Below are positions 24,290-33,031 of a stretch of 44,985 nucleotides of DNA, in pieces. The notes beneath the pieces are model-generated. The model ran no database searches. It was not told the DNA's origin and was given only the letters and a program-made list of their open reading frames with translations. Position numbers and translations under genes: made by a program. Source of the DNA: Erythrobacter sp. HI0063 (lineage in GTDB: Bacteria > Pseudomonadota > Alphaproteobacteria > Sphingomonadales > Sphingomonadaceae); contig NZ_LWFF01000338.1 of the NCBI RefSeq assembly GCF_001635685.1, forward strand, positions 1 to 44,985, given 5' to 3'. Each line of letters begins with the position of its first letter. Position 1 is the first letter of the stretch.

Positions 24290-27200
24290 TCAGTCGCTTG
24301 CGTTCGCAGCGCTCAACGGCAACTTAAGGCCCTGCATGATGCGGTCGGTTTCAGCGAGGATTTTGATGATCTTCTGATAGTGGCGAATGTCATCCCATGA
24401 CAGTGCGCGGCCCTTGCGGTCTTTCAGCCATTTCTGCGCGGGCTGGTAGCCGCCGATGGGGAAATCCCAAGCGATGGCGGGGACGCCAGCGAAGCCTTGA
24501 TCCTTGTTGATCCAGACCTTGCCGCCTTCGAAGCGGGGCTTGTCGACAACGCTATCGCCTTCGCCTTCAAAGGGAAACTTGGCTTCGCCGATGGCCGCGT
24601 CTTCCATCAGGTGAAGGCGGCGCAATTCTTCGCCTTTCTCGCTCACCTTGCGAAACACCTTGGGTGATGGCGGGAAAGGGATGCGCGGGAAATCGATCTT
24701 CAGGAACTCCGCATAGGTTGCGCGGTAGGCAGGGCAGTGCAGGACGCCATATATGTAGTCGAACACCTTGACTTCATCGGGCCGTGCCTCCCCTGTCACG
24801 CTGCGGAATGCCTCTGTGCCATCGGGCGCGGCGGAGGTGCTGCTGAGACCAGCCGCCTTGCGAATGCGGGCGTAAAGCTTGGGTTCGAAATTGACCTGGA
24901 TCGATTGGTCGAGGGTGTCATCCTCCGGGTAGAGGTAGAGCGGGAAGCAGTAGTCTTGTCCTCTGTTCCCGAGATAGAAAGTACCGTGATTGCAGGCAAA
25001 CGGCGTCAATCCTGCATATGAAAAATAGTCCCTTACAGTCTGGCGGTTGAACAATAACGACAGGTTCTGCCTGTCGACGATGTGCTGCATGACATCGCGC
25101 CTCGGGTAGGCCACGAAGCCCTTCGTTTTGCCAGAGTAGTAGAAAAACCGGGTGTCAAACGGTTTATAGGTGAACTCACGAATCTCGCCCTTGCCGGAAA
25201 TAACATCGGCTTTAGCGTTGCTGATGGTCCAATCGCGACCGTCTTTCGGCAAGCCGTACTTTTCGCGAAGGTTATCCTCTGGAGCTTCAGCAAAGTCCGA
25301 TAATACCGCCTCCAAGTCTGCACGCGTGTGTGCAACACAGATGCTGTCTCGCTTGGTTTGGACCCCTGAACTATATGTCAAAGCGAGCGCATTGATGGGG
25401 AACCCAGCTTCATAGGCTTCCCGCGAGGGGTCGCTGGATGGCACGAACCGGAAATTGGGCGCTTCAGCTTCAATCTCAGAGAATTTTGCGGACGAAAGCG
25501 AATCTAAAAACAGCCGCTCATACTTCGATTTTCGGCTTCCGTGGATGTCGACGTAATGCACTTGGCCAAGTTTGGCCTTTTCAGACGTCCCCTTCCTAAC
25601 GAATATGGATATGGCAACACCTTGGGTGATGTCGAAGACGTTTTCGTCCCTGTCGGAAAATCCCGAATCCGTTCGAATATCCCCATGGAGATTCATGACA
25701 TAAATTGCGTCAAAGGTTCGGCGCAAATGACGGCGCATGTGCCTTTGTGTGATTCCATCGAGGAAAGAGTTGTTGGTAATCATGGCCAAAATGCCTCGGC
25801 CACTCCGCTCAATGAAACTTTCGCCAAGCCTCAAAAACTTGATGTAGTCATCATTGAGATTGACCTTTTGCTCGCCCAGTTCCGCCTTGTACGGCGCAAT
25901 GAGCCCATCGATCCAAGGTCCATTATTCGAGCTGCTCGAATTGTATGGCGGGTTGCCGATGACCACCATGATTGGCGTTTGGCGCTTGATGTCACTAGCG
26001 GCCTTCGCTTCCTCTGCGATAGCACGGGACAGGCCGAAAAGCGTCTGTTCCACGCGCTCGCCTTCCTCCAGCGAGTTGGTGAGATAAACTCCCAGGCGAG
26101 GCGGCTTGTCCGTTGGCTTATAGCCAAGACCCGTCAGGATCATATCTAGCTTCATGTGGCACATGGCGTAACTCGCCATAAGTAGTTCGAAGCCGTGGAT
26201 ACGAGGAACTAGGTCTTGCTCGACATAGTTTGACCATTGGCCGGGCGCGATGCCCTTCACCTGCTCCGACACTAATTTCAATACTTCAGCCAGAAACGTT
26301 CCTGTTCCGGTTGCAGGGTCTAGAATCTGGACGCGGTGAACCTGCTTTTTGATGGTAGCTGGCTTGCCCTTTTTGTCCGTTTGGCCTGTGTCCCAATCAA
26401 TCGAAATGCGGCTGGTATCAGCAAGCCCGTCTGACAGACCAAATTCTGATTTCAGCACTTCGTCGACCGCACGGACGATGAAATTCACGACAGGCTCAGG
26501 CGTGTACCAAACGCCCCGTGCCTTGCGCTTGGCCGGGTTGTATTCGGCCAGGAACACTTCGTAGAAATGCAGGAACGGGTCTTGCCGCGCCGTGACCTTC
26601 CCGAAGTGGCGAAGCACCTGTTCCATGTTCGTCGCGCAGAAGACGTTGCACAATTCATCGATCACGCGGCGCAGGCGCTCGTCCAGATTCGGCCCCGCGA
26701 TGTAGATGAACAGTTGGCGCAGGAACGGATTGGACTTAGGCAAGAGATCCAGCGCTTCGCCTCGCGTGAACGTGGCCGGCGTATCATCATGTAGGCGCGC
26801 CGCGAAAAGCCCGTACGCAATTGTCTCGGCGTAGATGTCTGCAAACTCATCAACCGTGATGTCGTGGATCAGGTTTGCCTTGAACGCCTCATACTGCCCG
26901 ATCAGGTCGGAAGCTGGCTGGCCTGCCTCCTTTGCCTTCATATCGGCCACCAGAGCGCGGCCCATGATGTCCTTGATGATGGCGGCCTTGCCAGCCATCA
27001 TTTCCGCCAGCCGCTTGGATGACGTGATGCTGAGTGGCGTGACGTGAGTGAAGTCGCGTAGCCGGTTTTCCAAGAGCGCAAAGCTGTCCGGCTTTGCGGG
27101 CATGGTCGGGGTCAGGTCGGCAATGGTGATGAAATCCACAGCCTCGCCATCCCGAATGAACTCGAAGTCTAGCCCGTTCGTGTAGATCAGATTGGGCAGG

Positions 27201-27487
27201 CCCTTCCGGTAACGCTCTTTCTGGCCCTTGCTGTAGTCATTGGCAGCGAACTTGCGAACGTCCTTGCCGATGTCCTTGGCCTCGGCCCAGCCGATGGCGA
27301 CATCCCCGCGCTGGAACACGAAATCAGGCGCGCCGACATCGGTAATATGCTTGGGCTCATTGATGACGGTAATGGCCGGATCGATCGACGCGAACAGCTT
27401 CGCCAATGCAGGACGGAAACTGTGTTCGGTTGTCTGGCCACTGGCGTAGAGCGCACGAATTTCAGATAGATAACCTTGAACGTCCAT
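24290..27487 (-). CDS. Single-chain restriction-modification enzyme, type IIG / type ISP-like
   Basis: A 1065-residue protein. The N-terminus is a PD-(D/E)XK nuclease: Asp 55 in GAPDFVF, then Glu 69 and Lys 71 in GWAEAKD. A helical linker (100-320) leads to an N6-adenine methyltransferase with GVWYTP (325-330), the S-adenosylmethionine motif DPATGTGTFL (390-399) and the catalytic NPPY (512-515). The rest resembles the target-recognition region of type ISP enzymes, with TYKPFDTRFFYYS and a long C-terminal helical end. No DExx helicase motor is visible between nuclease and methyltransferase, so it fits type IIG better than LlaGI-type ISP. ATG 27487, with AGAGGG 9 bases upstream, is preferred over GTG 27511. 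Confidence 0.88.
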   Translation of the reverse strand: MDVQGYLSEIRALYASGQTTEHSFRPALAKLFASIDPAITVINEPKHITDVGAPDFVFQRGDVAIGWAEAKDIGKDVRKFAANDYSKGQKERYRKGLPNLIYTNGLDFEFIRDGEAVDFITIADLTPTMPAKPDSFALLENRLRDFTHVTPLSITSSKRLAEMMAGKAAIIKDIMGRALVADMKAKEAGQPASDLIGQYEAFKANLIHDITVDEFADIYAETIAYGLFAARLHDDTPATFTRGEALDLLPKSNPFLRQLFIYIAGPNLDERLRRVIDELCNVFCATNMEQVLRHFGKVTARQDPFLHFYEVFLAEYNPAKRKARGVWYTPEPVVNFIVRAVDEVLKSEFGLSDGLADTSRISIDWDTGQTDKKGKPATIKKQVHRVQILDPATGTGTFLAEVLKLVSEQVKGIAPGQWSNYVEQDLVPRIHGFELLMASYAMCHMKLDMILTGLGYKPTDKPPRLGVYLTNSLEEGERVEQTLFGLSRAIAEEAKAASDIKRQTPIMVVIGNPPYNSSSSNNGPWIDGLIAPYKAELGEQKVNLNDDYIKFLRLGESFIERSGRGILAMITNNSFLDGITQRHMRRHLRRTFDAIYVMNLHGDIRTDSGFSDRDENVFDITQGVAISIFVRKGTSEKAKLGQVHYVDIHGSRKSKYERLFLDSLSSAKFSEIEAEAPNFRFVPSSDPSREAYEAGFPINALALTYSSGVQTKRDSICVAHTRADLEAVLSDFAEAPEDNLREKYGLPKDGRDWTISNAKADVISGKGEIREFTYKPFDTRFFYYSGKTKGFVAYPRRDVMQHIVDRQNLSLLFNRQTVRDYFSYAGLTPFACNHGTFYLGNRGQDYCFPLYLYPEDDTLDQSIQVNFEPKLYARIRKAAGLSSTSAAPDGTEAFRSVTGEARPDEVKVFDYIYGVLHCPAYRATYAEFLKIDFPRIPFPPSPKVFRKVSEKGEELRRLHLMEDAAIGEAKFPFEGEGDSVVDKPRFEGGKVWINKDQGFAGVPAIAWDFPIGGYQPAQKWLKDRKGRALSWDDIRHYQKIIKILAETDRIMQGLKLPLSAANASD

Positions 27488-27750
27488 TTGCGGTTGCGCC
27501 CTCTTGCCCACAGGGGCTTAACGCTATGTACCGATTTCGCCAAGCGCCTCCGGAAACATGATCGTTGGATCACATTTGTTCTGAATTAACCGAGCCTGCC
27601 CCGCCAAGCTTGTAGGCTGCAATGCAGTGAAACTGGGTATAGGGGAGGCGCAGCCTACTTTCTTACCCAAAGTGCCCCAAACAGAACCCAAGACAGGCAA
27701 TCAGCCGAACGACCGTTCGCCTCAACCGCTGAATTTGCCTCTTGGAAGTG

Positions 27751-27796
27751 GTGGTGCCGCTTACGTGACTCGAACACGTGACCCCATCATTACGAA
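27751..27796. repeat. Right attachment repeat within tRNA-Thr
   Basis: The second copy of the 46-bp direct repeat (see 16692-16737). It covers the tRNA-Thr gene from the anticodon loop to the CCA end plus one base. Together the two copies bound the 11-kb island. Confidence 0.92.
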
Positions 27797-27827
27797 TGAT
27801 GTGCTCTACCAACTGAGCTAAAGCGGC
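27752..27827 (-). tRNA. tRNA-Thr (anticodon CGU)
   Basis: A 76-base gene with a complete cloverleaf: acceptor GCCGCTT paired with AAGCGGC, D-arm GCTC...GAGC, anticodon stem CATCA/TGATG around TTCGTAA (anticodon CGT), and T-arm ACGTG/CACGT around TTCGAGT. The CCA end is encoded. It is intact on this side because integration restored the 3' part. It lies 29 bases after tRNA-Cys and was probably co-transcribed with it. Confidence 0.96.
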
Positions 27828-27856
27828 ATTCCAGCCCGGCATGAACCGGGAAATTA

Positions 27857-27930
27857 TGGAGGCCCGAGCCGGAATCGAACCGGCGTGCAAGGATTTGCAG
27901 TCCTCTGCGTAACCACTCCGCCATCGGGCC
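27857..27930 (-). tRNA. tRNA-Cys (anticodon GCA)
   Basis: A 74-base gene: acceptor GGCCCGA pairs with TCGGGCC, the anticodon loop CTGCAAA lies between AGGA and TCCT, the T-loop is TTCGATT, and CCA is encoded after discriminator T. It is the first gene of the tRNA-Cys/tRNA-Thr pair. Confidence 0.96.
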
Positions 27931-28109
27931 TCGTCCCATATCGTTCGCCGCCTCTTGCGAAGCGGGTGCGCGACAGGGAAGCGGCCACCTAGCGAAAGGC
28001 GCGCGGCAAGGCAATCGCCTGTTTGCCGGTTTTTGCGCCGACCCCGCTTGATCGTCATTTCGGAATCGCCCGCGCTGGACCTGCGATGATCGCTTGCTAT
28101 GGCGGGGCC

Positions 28110-28889
28110 ATGGCCATGTTCGATCTGCTCGCACCGATCACCGCGCAAGGCGGTTCCTGCACGCTTCCCGATGCCGAAGACTGGATGCAGGGCCGCACGC
28201 TCTATGGCGGCGCCTCCGCCCTGATCGCCTATACGGCGGCGATCCGCGCCTTTCCCGACCTGCCGCCGCTGCGCGCCGGTCAGATCGCCTTCGTCGCGCC
28301 CTCGTCCGGCGAGGTCGATCTGCGGCGCGAGATCGTGCGGCAGGGGCGCAACGTCACCCAGGTCCGCAGCGAGATCTGGTGCGAGGGGCAATGCACGCTG
28401 ACCGCATTCTGGCTGTTTGGCGCCGCGCGCGAGCCCAATGCGGTCCACCCGGCGGAAAAGCATGCCGACTGGCCCGGTGGACCGGAAGAGAACGAGACGG
28501 TCCTCGCCGACAAGGGTCCGGCCTTCATCCGCAATAATTTCGAATTGCGGCGGGCGCAGGACCAGCGCGGGCCGGGCGAGCCGGTGGTGCAGCGCTGGGC
28601 GCGGGTCACGGATCGTCAGGGGCTCGATCCGGTGTCCGAGCTTATCCTGCTTGGCGACGTGCTGCCGCCCGGCGCCGTGCGCGCGATGCAGCGCCCGGGG
28701 CCGCTCAGTTCGATCAACTGGTCCTTCAACCTGCTCGACCCCGAACCCCGGACGCAGGATGGCTGGTGGCTGTCTCAGAATGCAAGCCAGCACGCCGATG
28801 GCGGGTATTCGAGCGAGCGGTTGCGGCTGTGGAACACGGACGGCCAGCAGGTGCTGGACGGGATGCAGTGCGCCGCGATCTTCGGTTGA
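28110..28889 (+). CDS. Acyl-CoA thioesterase-like protein (TesB-type double hotdog)
   Basis: A 259-residue protein. Two hotdog-like halves are visible: residues 20-115 (GRTLYGGASALIAYTAA, then RAGQIAFVAPSSGEVDLRRE and an SEIWCEGQCTLTAFWLFG strand) and residues 135-255 (RWARVTDRQG, then INWSFNLLDPEP, GWWLSQNASQHADGGYSSE and LRLWNTDGQQ). This fits the thioesterase families that hydrolyse acyl-CoA in the cytoplasm. ATG 28110 suits the family N-terminus (MAMFDLLAPI); ATG 28116 is equally possible. It stands alone between the tRNA genes and rnpB. Confidence 0.82.
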   Translation: MAMFDLLAPITAQGGSCTLPDAEDWMQGRTLYGGASALIAYTAAIRAFPDLPPLRAGQIAFVAPSSGEVDLRREIVRQGRNVTQVRSEIWCEGQCTLTAFWLFGAAREPNAVHPAEKHADWPGGPEENETVLADKGPAFIRNNFELRRAQDQRGPGEPVVQRWARVTDRQGLDPVSELILLGDVLPPGAVRAMQRPGPLSSINWSFNLLDPEPRTQDGWWLSQNASQHADGGYSSERLRLWNTDGQQVLDGMQCAAIFG

Positions 28890-28901
28890 GCGCATTTAAG
28901 G

Positions 28902-29336
<435 letters not shown>

Positions 29337-29527
29337 CCATCCGAACCCGTTCGCCAAGATGTCCTGAAAGTAGCCGTGGGGGTGGCTCATCGAACACAGT
29401 CGCATGTCCGCCGATGCACGCCTGACCGACGTAATCGTTCGTGTTTAGATTAAAAATGGGTCGGCTTTGGACTTGCGCGATTGGCGAAGGATCGTGAAAA
29501 GGGGGCGAATTTGGGGGTGATTTCGAT

Positions 29528-30994
29528 TTGAAAACGGGGGTGGGCAGGCTGTTCCGTAGGGGCGGGCTGGCGTTGACGACGCTGGCGCTGGGCGGCTGTG
29601 CGACATTCGCGGGGACGCGCGATGGGGCGATCGAGGAAGCCTCCGTGCCCGTTCCGGCCGATTGGGCCTTTTCCGACACTGCGCCGATCGCTGTCGATCT
29701 GTCCGAATACTGGACCGCTCTAGGCGATCCGCTGCTCGACGATTTCGTCCGTCAGGCGATCGCGGAAAATCGCGACATTGCGCTGGGGATCGCGCGCCTC
29801 GATCAGGCGCGGGCCGGATTGCGTCTGGCGCGCGCAGGCTATCTCCCGAACGTATCGGGCAGGGCGGGCGTGAGCCGCGATGTGGGCGATTTCGCGCGCG
29901 AGGAATTCGATCTCAGCGTCGGTGCCGATATCGCCTGGGAAGCCGATCTGTTCGGCCGCATCTCGCGCCAGATTGCCGCCAGCCGCGCCGATCTGGCGGC
30001 GGCGGGCTATTCGCTGGCGGACGTTCAGCGGCTGATCGTGGGCCAGGTCGCGATCCAGACGGTACAGGCGCGCGCGCTCGCCGAACAGCTCGCCATCGCA
30101 CGTTCGACGCTAGTGTTTCAGGAGGACAATCTCCAACTCGCGCGCTGGCGCAATCAGGCAGGGCTGGTCTCCAGTCTGGATGTCGAGCAGGCGCGGGCGC
30201 AGCGGGCGCAGACCGCCGCGACGATCCCGCTTCTCGAAAGCAATCTCGTCGCCCGGGCCAATGCCATCGCAACGCTGATCGGAGAGCCGCCGGGCCGGAC
30301 GTACGAAGCGCTGACCGAAACCGAACCGCAGCCGGTCCCGGTGCCACCCGCCGCCTCCGGCTTCGCCGCACCTGCCGATGTGCTTCGCCGCCGCCCCGAT
30401 CTGCGCGCGGCGGAAGCGGATTTGATCGCCGCCGCGGCCCGTATCGGCGTGGTGCGGACCGATTTGCTGCCCGCCGCACGCATCAGTGGGACGATAGCGA
30501 CCGGAGCGACCTCGCTCGGCGGATTGTTCGACATCATCACCGGCAATCTGTTCGCAGGCCTCACTCAGCTGATCTTCGACGGAGGGCGCACGCGGGCGCG
30601 AATCGACAGCGCCGAGGCGATCGCCGAAGCTTCGCTCGCCAGTTACGAGCGCACCGTATTGTCGGCGTTGGAGGAGGTCGAGACTGCCGCCGTCGATCAG
30701 CGAACGGCGGACGAGCGGGTGGCGATCACCGAAGAAGCGCTCGACGCGGCGAACAATTCCGCGTTTCTCGCACGCAGCCAGTACGAAGCCGGCCTCACCG
30801 ATTTCCAGACGCTGCTGGTGGTCGAGAACCAGCTTCTGTCCGCGCGCAACCAATTGGTGGGCGCTCAGGCCGATCGCGCCACGGCCTTCGTCCGCCTGAC
30901 CCAGGCGCTGGGCGGCGGATGGAGCGCGAGCGATTACGATTTTCCCCTGCCCGCACCCTATGCGGCGCAGGGCCAAGCTAGGACAGCCGAATGA
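29528..30994 (+). CDS. Outer-membrane efflux lipoprotein, NodT/OprM family
   Basis: A 488-residue outer-membrane factor. The signal peptide ends in a lipobox, LGGC, with Cys 24 to be lipidated. Two TolC-like repeats follow, marked by DQARAGLRLARAGYLPNVSG and AANNSAFLARSQYEAGLTDF; family motifs such as DVLRRRPDLRAAEADLIAA are near residue 280. TTG 29528 is used as the start, with GGGGG about 10 bases upstream; GTG 29540 is an alternative. The stop overlaps the next ATG (ATGA), so it forms an operon with a MacA-like adaptor and MacB-like transporter, giving a complete tripartite pump. Confidence 0.93.
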   Translation: MKTGVGRLFRRGGLALTTLALGGCATFAGTRDGAIEEASVPVPADWAFSDTAPIAVDLSEYWTALGDPLLDDFVRQAIAENRDIALGIARLDQARAGLRLARAGYLPNVSGRAGVSRDVGDFAREEFDLSVGADIAWEADLFGRISRQIAASRADLAAAGYSLADVQRLIVGQVAIQTVQARALAEQLAIARSTLVFQEDNLQLARWRNQAGLVSSLDVEQARAQRAQTAATIPLLESNLVARANAIATLIGEPPGRTYEALTETEPQPVPVPPAASGFAAPADVLRRRPDLRAAEADLIAAAARIGVVRTDLLPAARISGTIATGATSLGGLFDIITGNLFAGLTQLIFDGGRTRARIDSAEAIAEASLASYERTVLSALEEVETAAVDQRTADERVAITEEALDAANNSAFLARSQYEAGLTDFQTLLVVENQLLSARNQLVGAQADRATAFVRLTQALGGGWSASDYDFPLPAPYAAQGQARTAE

Positions 30995-32295
30995 GCGATC
31001 CCGAAGCCGCAAGCCCACAAGAGGAAATCGAGAGCTATCTCGACACCGGAAAGCCGCGCAAATGGTACAGGCGCAAGCGGGTCTGGGGCGGCATCATCGT
31101 GGCGATCCTGCTGGTCTTCGCCCTTTCGCGCTGCATGGGCGAGGAGCCTGCGCCCAATTACGTGACGGCGGAAGTCGTGTCGCGCTCGCTTGACCTGACC
31201 GTGACGGCGACGGGCAATCTGCGCCCGACCAATCAGGTCGAGGTGGGCTCGGAAATATCGGGTCGGATCGATCGCATCCTCGTGGATGTGAACGACCAGG
31301 TCACGCGCGGCCAGGTGCTGGCCGTCATCAACACGGACGTGATTCAGGATCAGATCGACCAGAACCGCGCCAGCCTCAATGCCGCGCGCGCCCAGATCGC
31401 GCAGGCGCAGGCGACGCTATCGGCCGACAGCGCGCAGCTCGAACGGCTGCGTGAGGTGGAGCGGCTGTCCGGCGGGCGCGTGCCTTCGGATGCGGAAATG
31501 GAGCAGGCCGTCGCTGCGGTACGCCGCGGGCAGGCGGCGGTCGCCTCGGCACGCGCCAACGCCTCGGCAGTGGAAGCGCAGCTTTCGACCGCGCAGACCC
31601 AGTCGCAGCGCGCCGTTATCCGCGCGCCCGTTTCCGGCGTGGTGCTGGCGCGGCAGGTCGAACCGGGCCAGACCGTGGCTGCCAGCTTCAACACGCCGAC
31701 GCTGTTCGTGCTCGCGGAAAATCTCGCGACGATGCAATTGCGCGTCAATCTGGACGAAGCCGATGTCGGCCAGGTGGAGCAGGGGCAGCGCGCGACCTTC
31801 ACCGTCGATGCCTATCCCGGCCGCCGTTTCCCGGCGCAGGTGGAGCGGGTCGACCTCGCTTCGAACACGGTCTCGCAGACCCAGCAGCAACAAAGCGCGC
31901 AGCAGGGCCAGTCCGTGGTCAGCTATGAAGCGCGGCTGACGGTCGATAATCCGCAGGGCCTGCTTCGCCCCGGCATGACCGCCACCGCCACGATCGCGAC
32001 GCAGAGCACCGGCAATCGTCTGCTCGTGCCCAACGCCGCGCTGCGGTTCGAGCCCGAGAGCGAGGACGAGGGCGGCGGCATCTTCGGCAATCCCAATATC
32101 GGGCTCCAGCAGGAAAGCGAAGCCGGCATCGGCGTGGGCAGCCGCCAGACGGTCTATGTCGTCGAAAGCGATGGATCCCTGCGCGGTATCGAGGTCGTCA
32201 CTGGCCAGAGCGACGGGCGCTTCACCGTGGTCGCGTCCGAGGAGCTGAAGCGCGGCATGAACGTCGTCACCGGCATCGCGGCGGGGCCGCAGTGA
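30991..32295 (+). CDS. MacA-like periplasmic adaptor (HlyD family)
   Basis: A 434-residue membrane-fusion protein. A cytoplasmic basic segment is followed by one membrane helix (residues 30-48, GGIIVAILLVFALS). The lipoyl half-motif GNLRPTNQVEVGSEISGRID, a long coiled-coil hairpin (115-205), the second lipoyl half (VIRAPVSGVVLARQVEPGQT) and the barrel domains come next. It joins the inner-membrane MacB-type transporter to the NodT-type channel. A low-complexity acidic loop (SEDEGGGIFG) lies near residue 355. Confidence 0.92.
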   Translation: MSDPEAASPQEEIESYLDTGKPRKWYRRKRVWGGIIVAILLVFALSRCMGEEPAPNYVTAEVVSRSLDLTVTATGNLRPTNQVEVGSEISGRIDRILVDVNDQVTRGQVLAVINTDVIQDQIDQNRASLNAARAQIAQAQATLSADSAQLERLREVERLSGGRVPSDAEMEQAVAAVRRGQAAVASARANASAVEAQLSTAQTQSQRAVIRAPVSGVVLARQVEPGQTVAASFNTPTLFVLAENLATMQLRVNLDEADVGQVEQGQRATFTVDAYPGRRFPAQVERVDLASNTVSQTQQQQSAQQGQSVVSYEARLTVDNPQGLLRPGMTATATIATQSTGNRLLVPNAALRFEPESEDEGGGIFGNPNIGLQQESEAGIGVGSRQTVYVVESDGSLRGIEVVTGQSDGRFTVVASEELKRGMNVVTGIAAGPQ

Positions 32296-32314
32296 CGCGA
32301 GGCATTCCCGTAGC

Positions 32315-33031
32315 GTGAGCGATGCACCGATCATCGAATTGGAAGGGATCACCAAGACCTTCGGCACCGGGGCGGCGGCGTTCCAGGCGCTGAAGGGCGT
32401 GAACCTGTCGATCGCGCGCGGCGATTTCGTCGCGGTGATGGGCCCATCGGGTTCGGGCAAGTCGACCACGATGAACATTCTGGGTTGCCTCGACACGCCG
32501 ACCAGCGGGACGTTCCGGTTTCGCGGGGTCGAAGTGCAATCGCTGTCGCGCGATCAGCGCAGCATGCTGCGCCGCCGCTATCTCGGTTTCGTGTTTCAGG
32601 GCTTCAACCTGCTCGCCCGCACCAGCGCGCTCGAAAACGTCGAATTGCCGCTGCTCTATCGCGGCGAGACCAAGAAGGCGCGGCGCGAGGCGGCGGAGCG
32701 CTCGCTCGACAAGGTCGGGCTGCTCCCCTGGGCCAGCCATACGCCCGCTGAATTGTCGGGCGGGCAGCAACAGCGCGTCGCCATCGCCCGCGCGCTCGTG
32801 ACCGATCCCGATGTCCTGCTGGCGGACGAGCCGACGGGCAATCTCGACACCGAACGATCGGTCGAGATCATGGAACTTCTGAGCGGCCTCAGCGAAACGG
32901 GCATCACCGTGCTGACGGTGACGCACGAGGAAGAGATGGCCGCTTTCGCGCGTACCATCGTCCACTTCCGTGACGGATTGGTCGAACGCAGCGAGGCGGG
33001 CGCGCGAGCCGGGGCGGAGGTGCGGCCATGA
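32315..33031 (+). CDS. MacB/LolD-type ABC transporter ATP-binding protein
   Basis: A 238-residue ATPase starting at GTG 32315. It has Walker A GPSGSGKST (about 44-52), the Q-loop FVFQGFNLL, the signature LSGGQQQR, Walker B VLLADEPTG, and the H-loop TVTHE. Sequence and partner place it with the MacB/LolD group, which powers mechanotransmission rather than ordinary transport. In E. coli MacB the ATPase is fused to the permease; here the two are separate genes that overlap by four bases. Confidence 0.93.
   Translation: MSDAPIIELEGITKTFGTGAAAFQALKGVNLSIARGDFVAVMGPSGSGKSTTMNILGCLDTPTSGTFRFRGVEVQSLSRDQRSMLRRRYLGFVFQGFNLLARTSALENVELPLLYRGETKKARREAAERSLDKVGLLPWASHTPAELSGGQQQRVAIARALVTDPDVLLADEPTGNLDTERSVEIMELLSGLSETGITVLTVTHEEEMAAFARTIVHFRDGLVERSEAGARAGAEVRP

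Larger units (their letters stand above)
16738..27750. mobile_element. Integrated island in tRNA-Thr (about 11 kb)
   Basis: The segment lies between two 46-bp copies of the tRNA-Thr 3' end and carries, near its left end, a tyrosine integrase. Content in order: decayed zinc-ribbon gene, integrase, VapE-like helicase, small unknown genes, nested palindrome, DUF805 protein, XRE regulator, PD-(D/E)XK protein and a single-chain restriction-modification enzyme. The sequence is visibly richer in A and T than the backbone. No capsid, tail, terminase, conjugation or relaxase genes are seen, so it is a satellite-like or mobilisable genomic island that would depend on helpers for transfer. Boundaries are certain to within the repeat. 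Confidence 0.9.

Noticed and set aside
16738-27750. CRISPR array, insertion sequence or transposase in the island
   Set aside because: I looked for regularly spaced repeats, transposase text and short terminal inverted repeats with target duplications and saw none; only the tyrosine integrase and att repeats explain mobility.
27663-28895. A 410-codon minus-strand frame across the tRNA genes and thioesterase
   Set aside because: It runs through two tRNA genes and the att repeat, so it cannot be a real protein.
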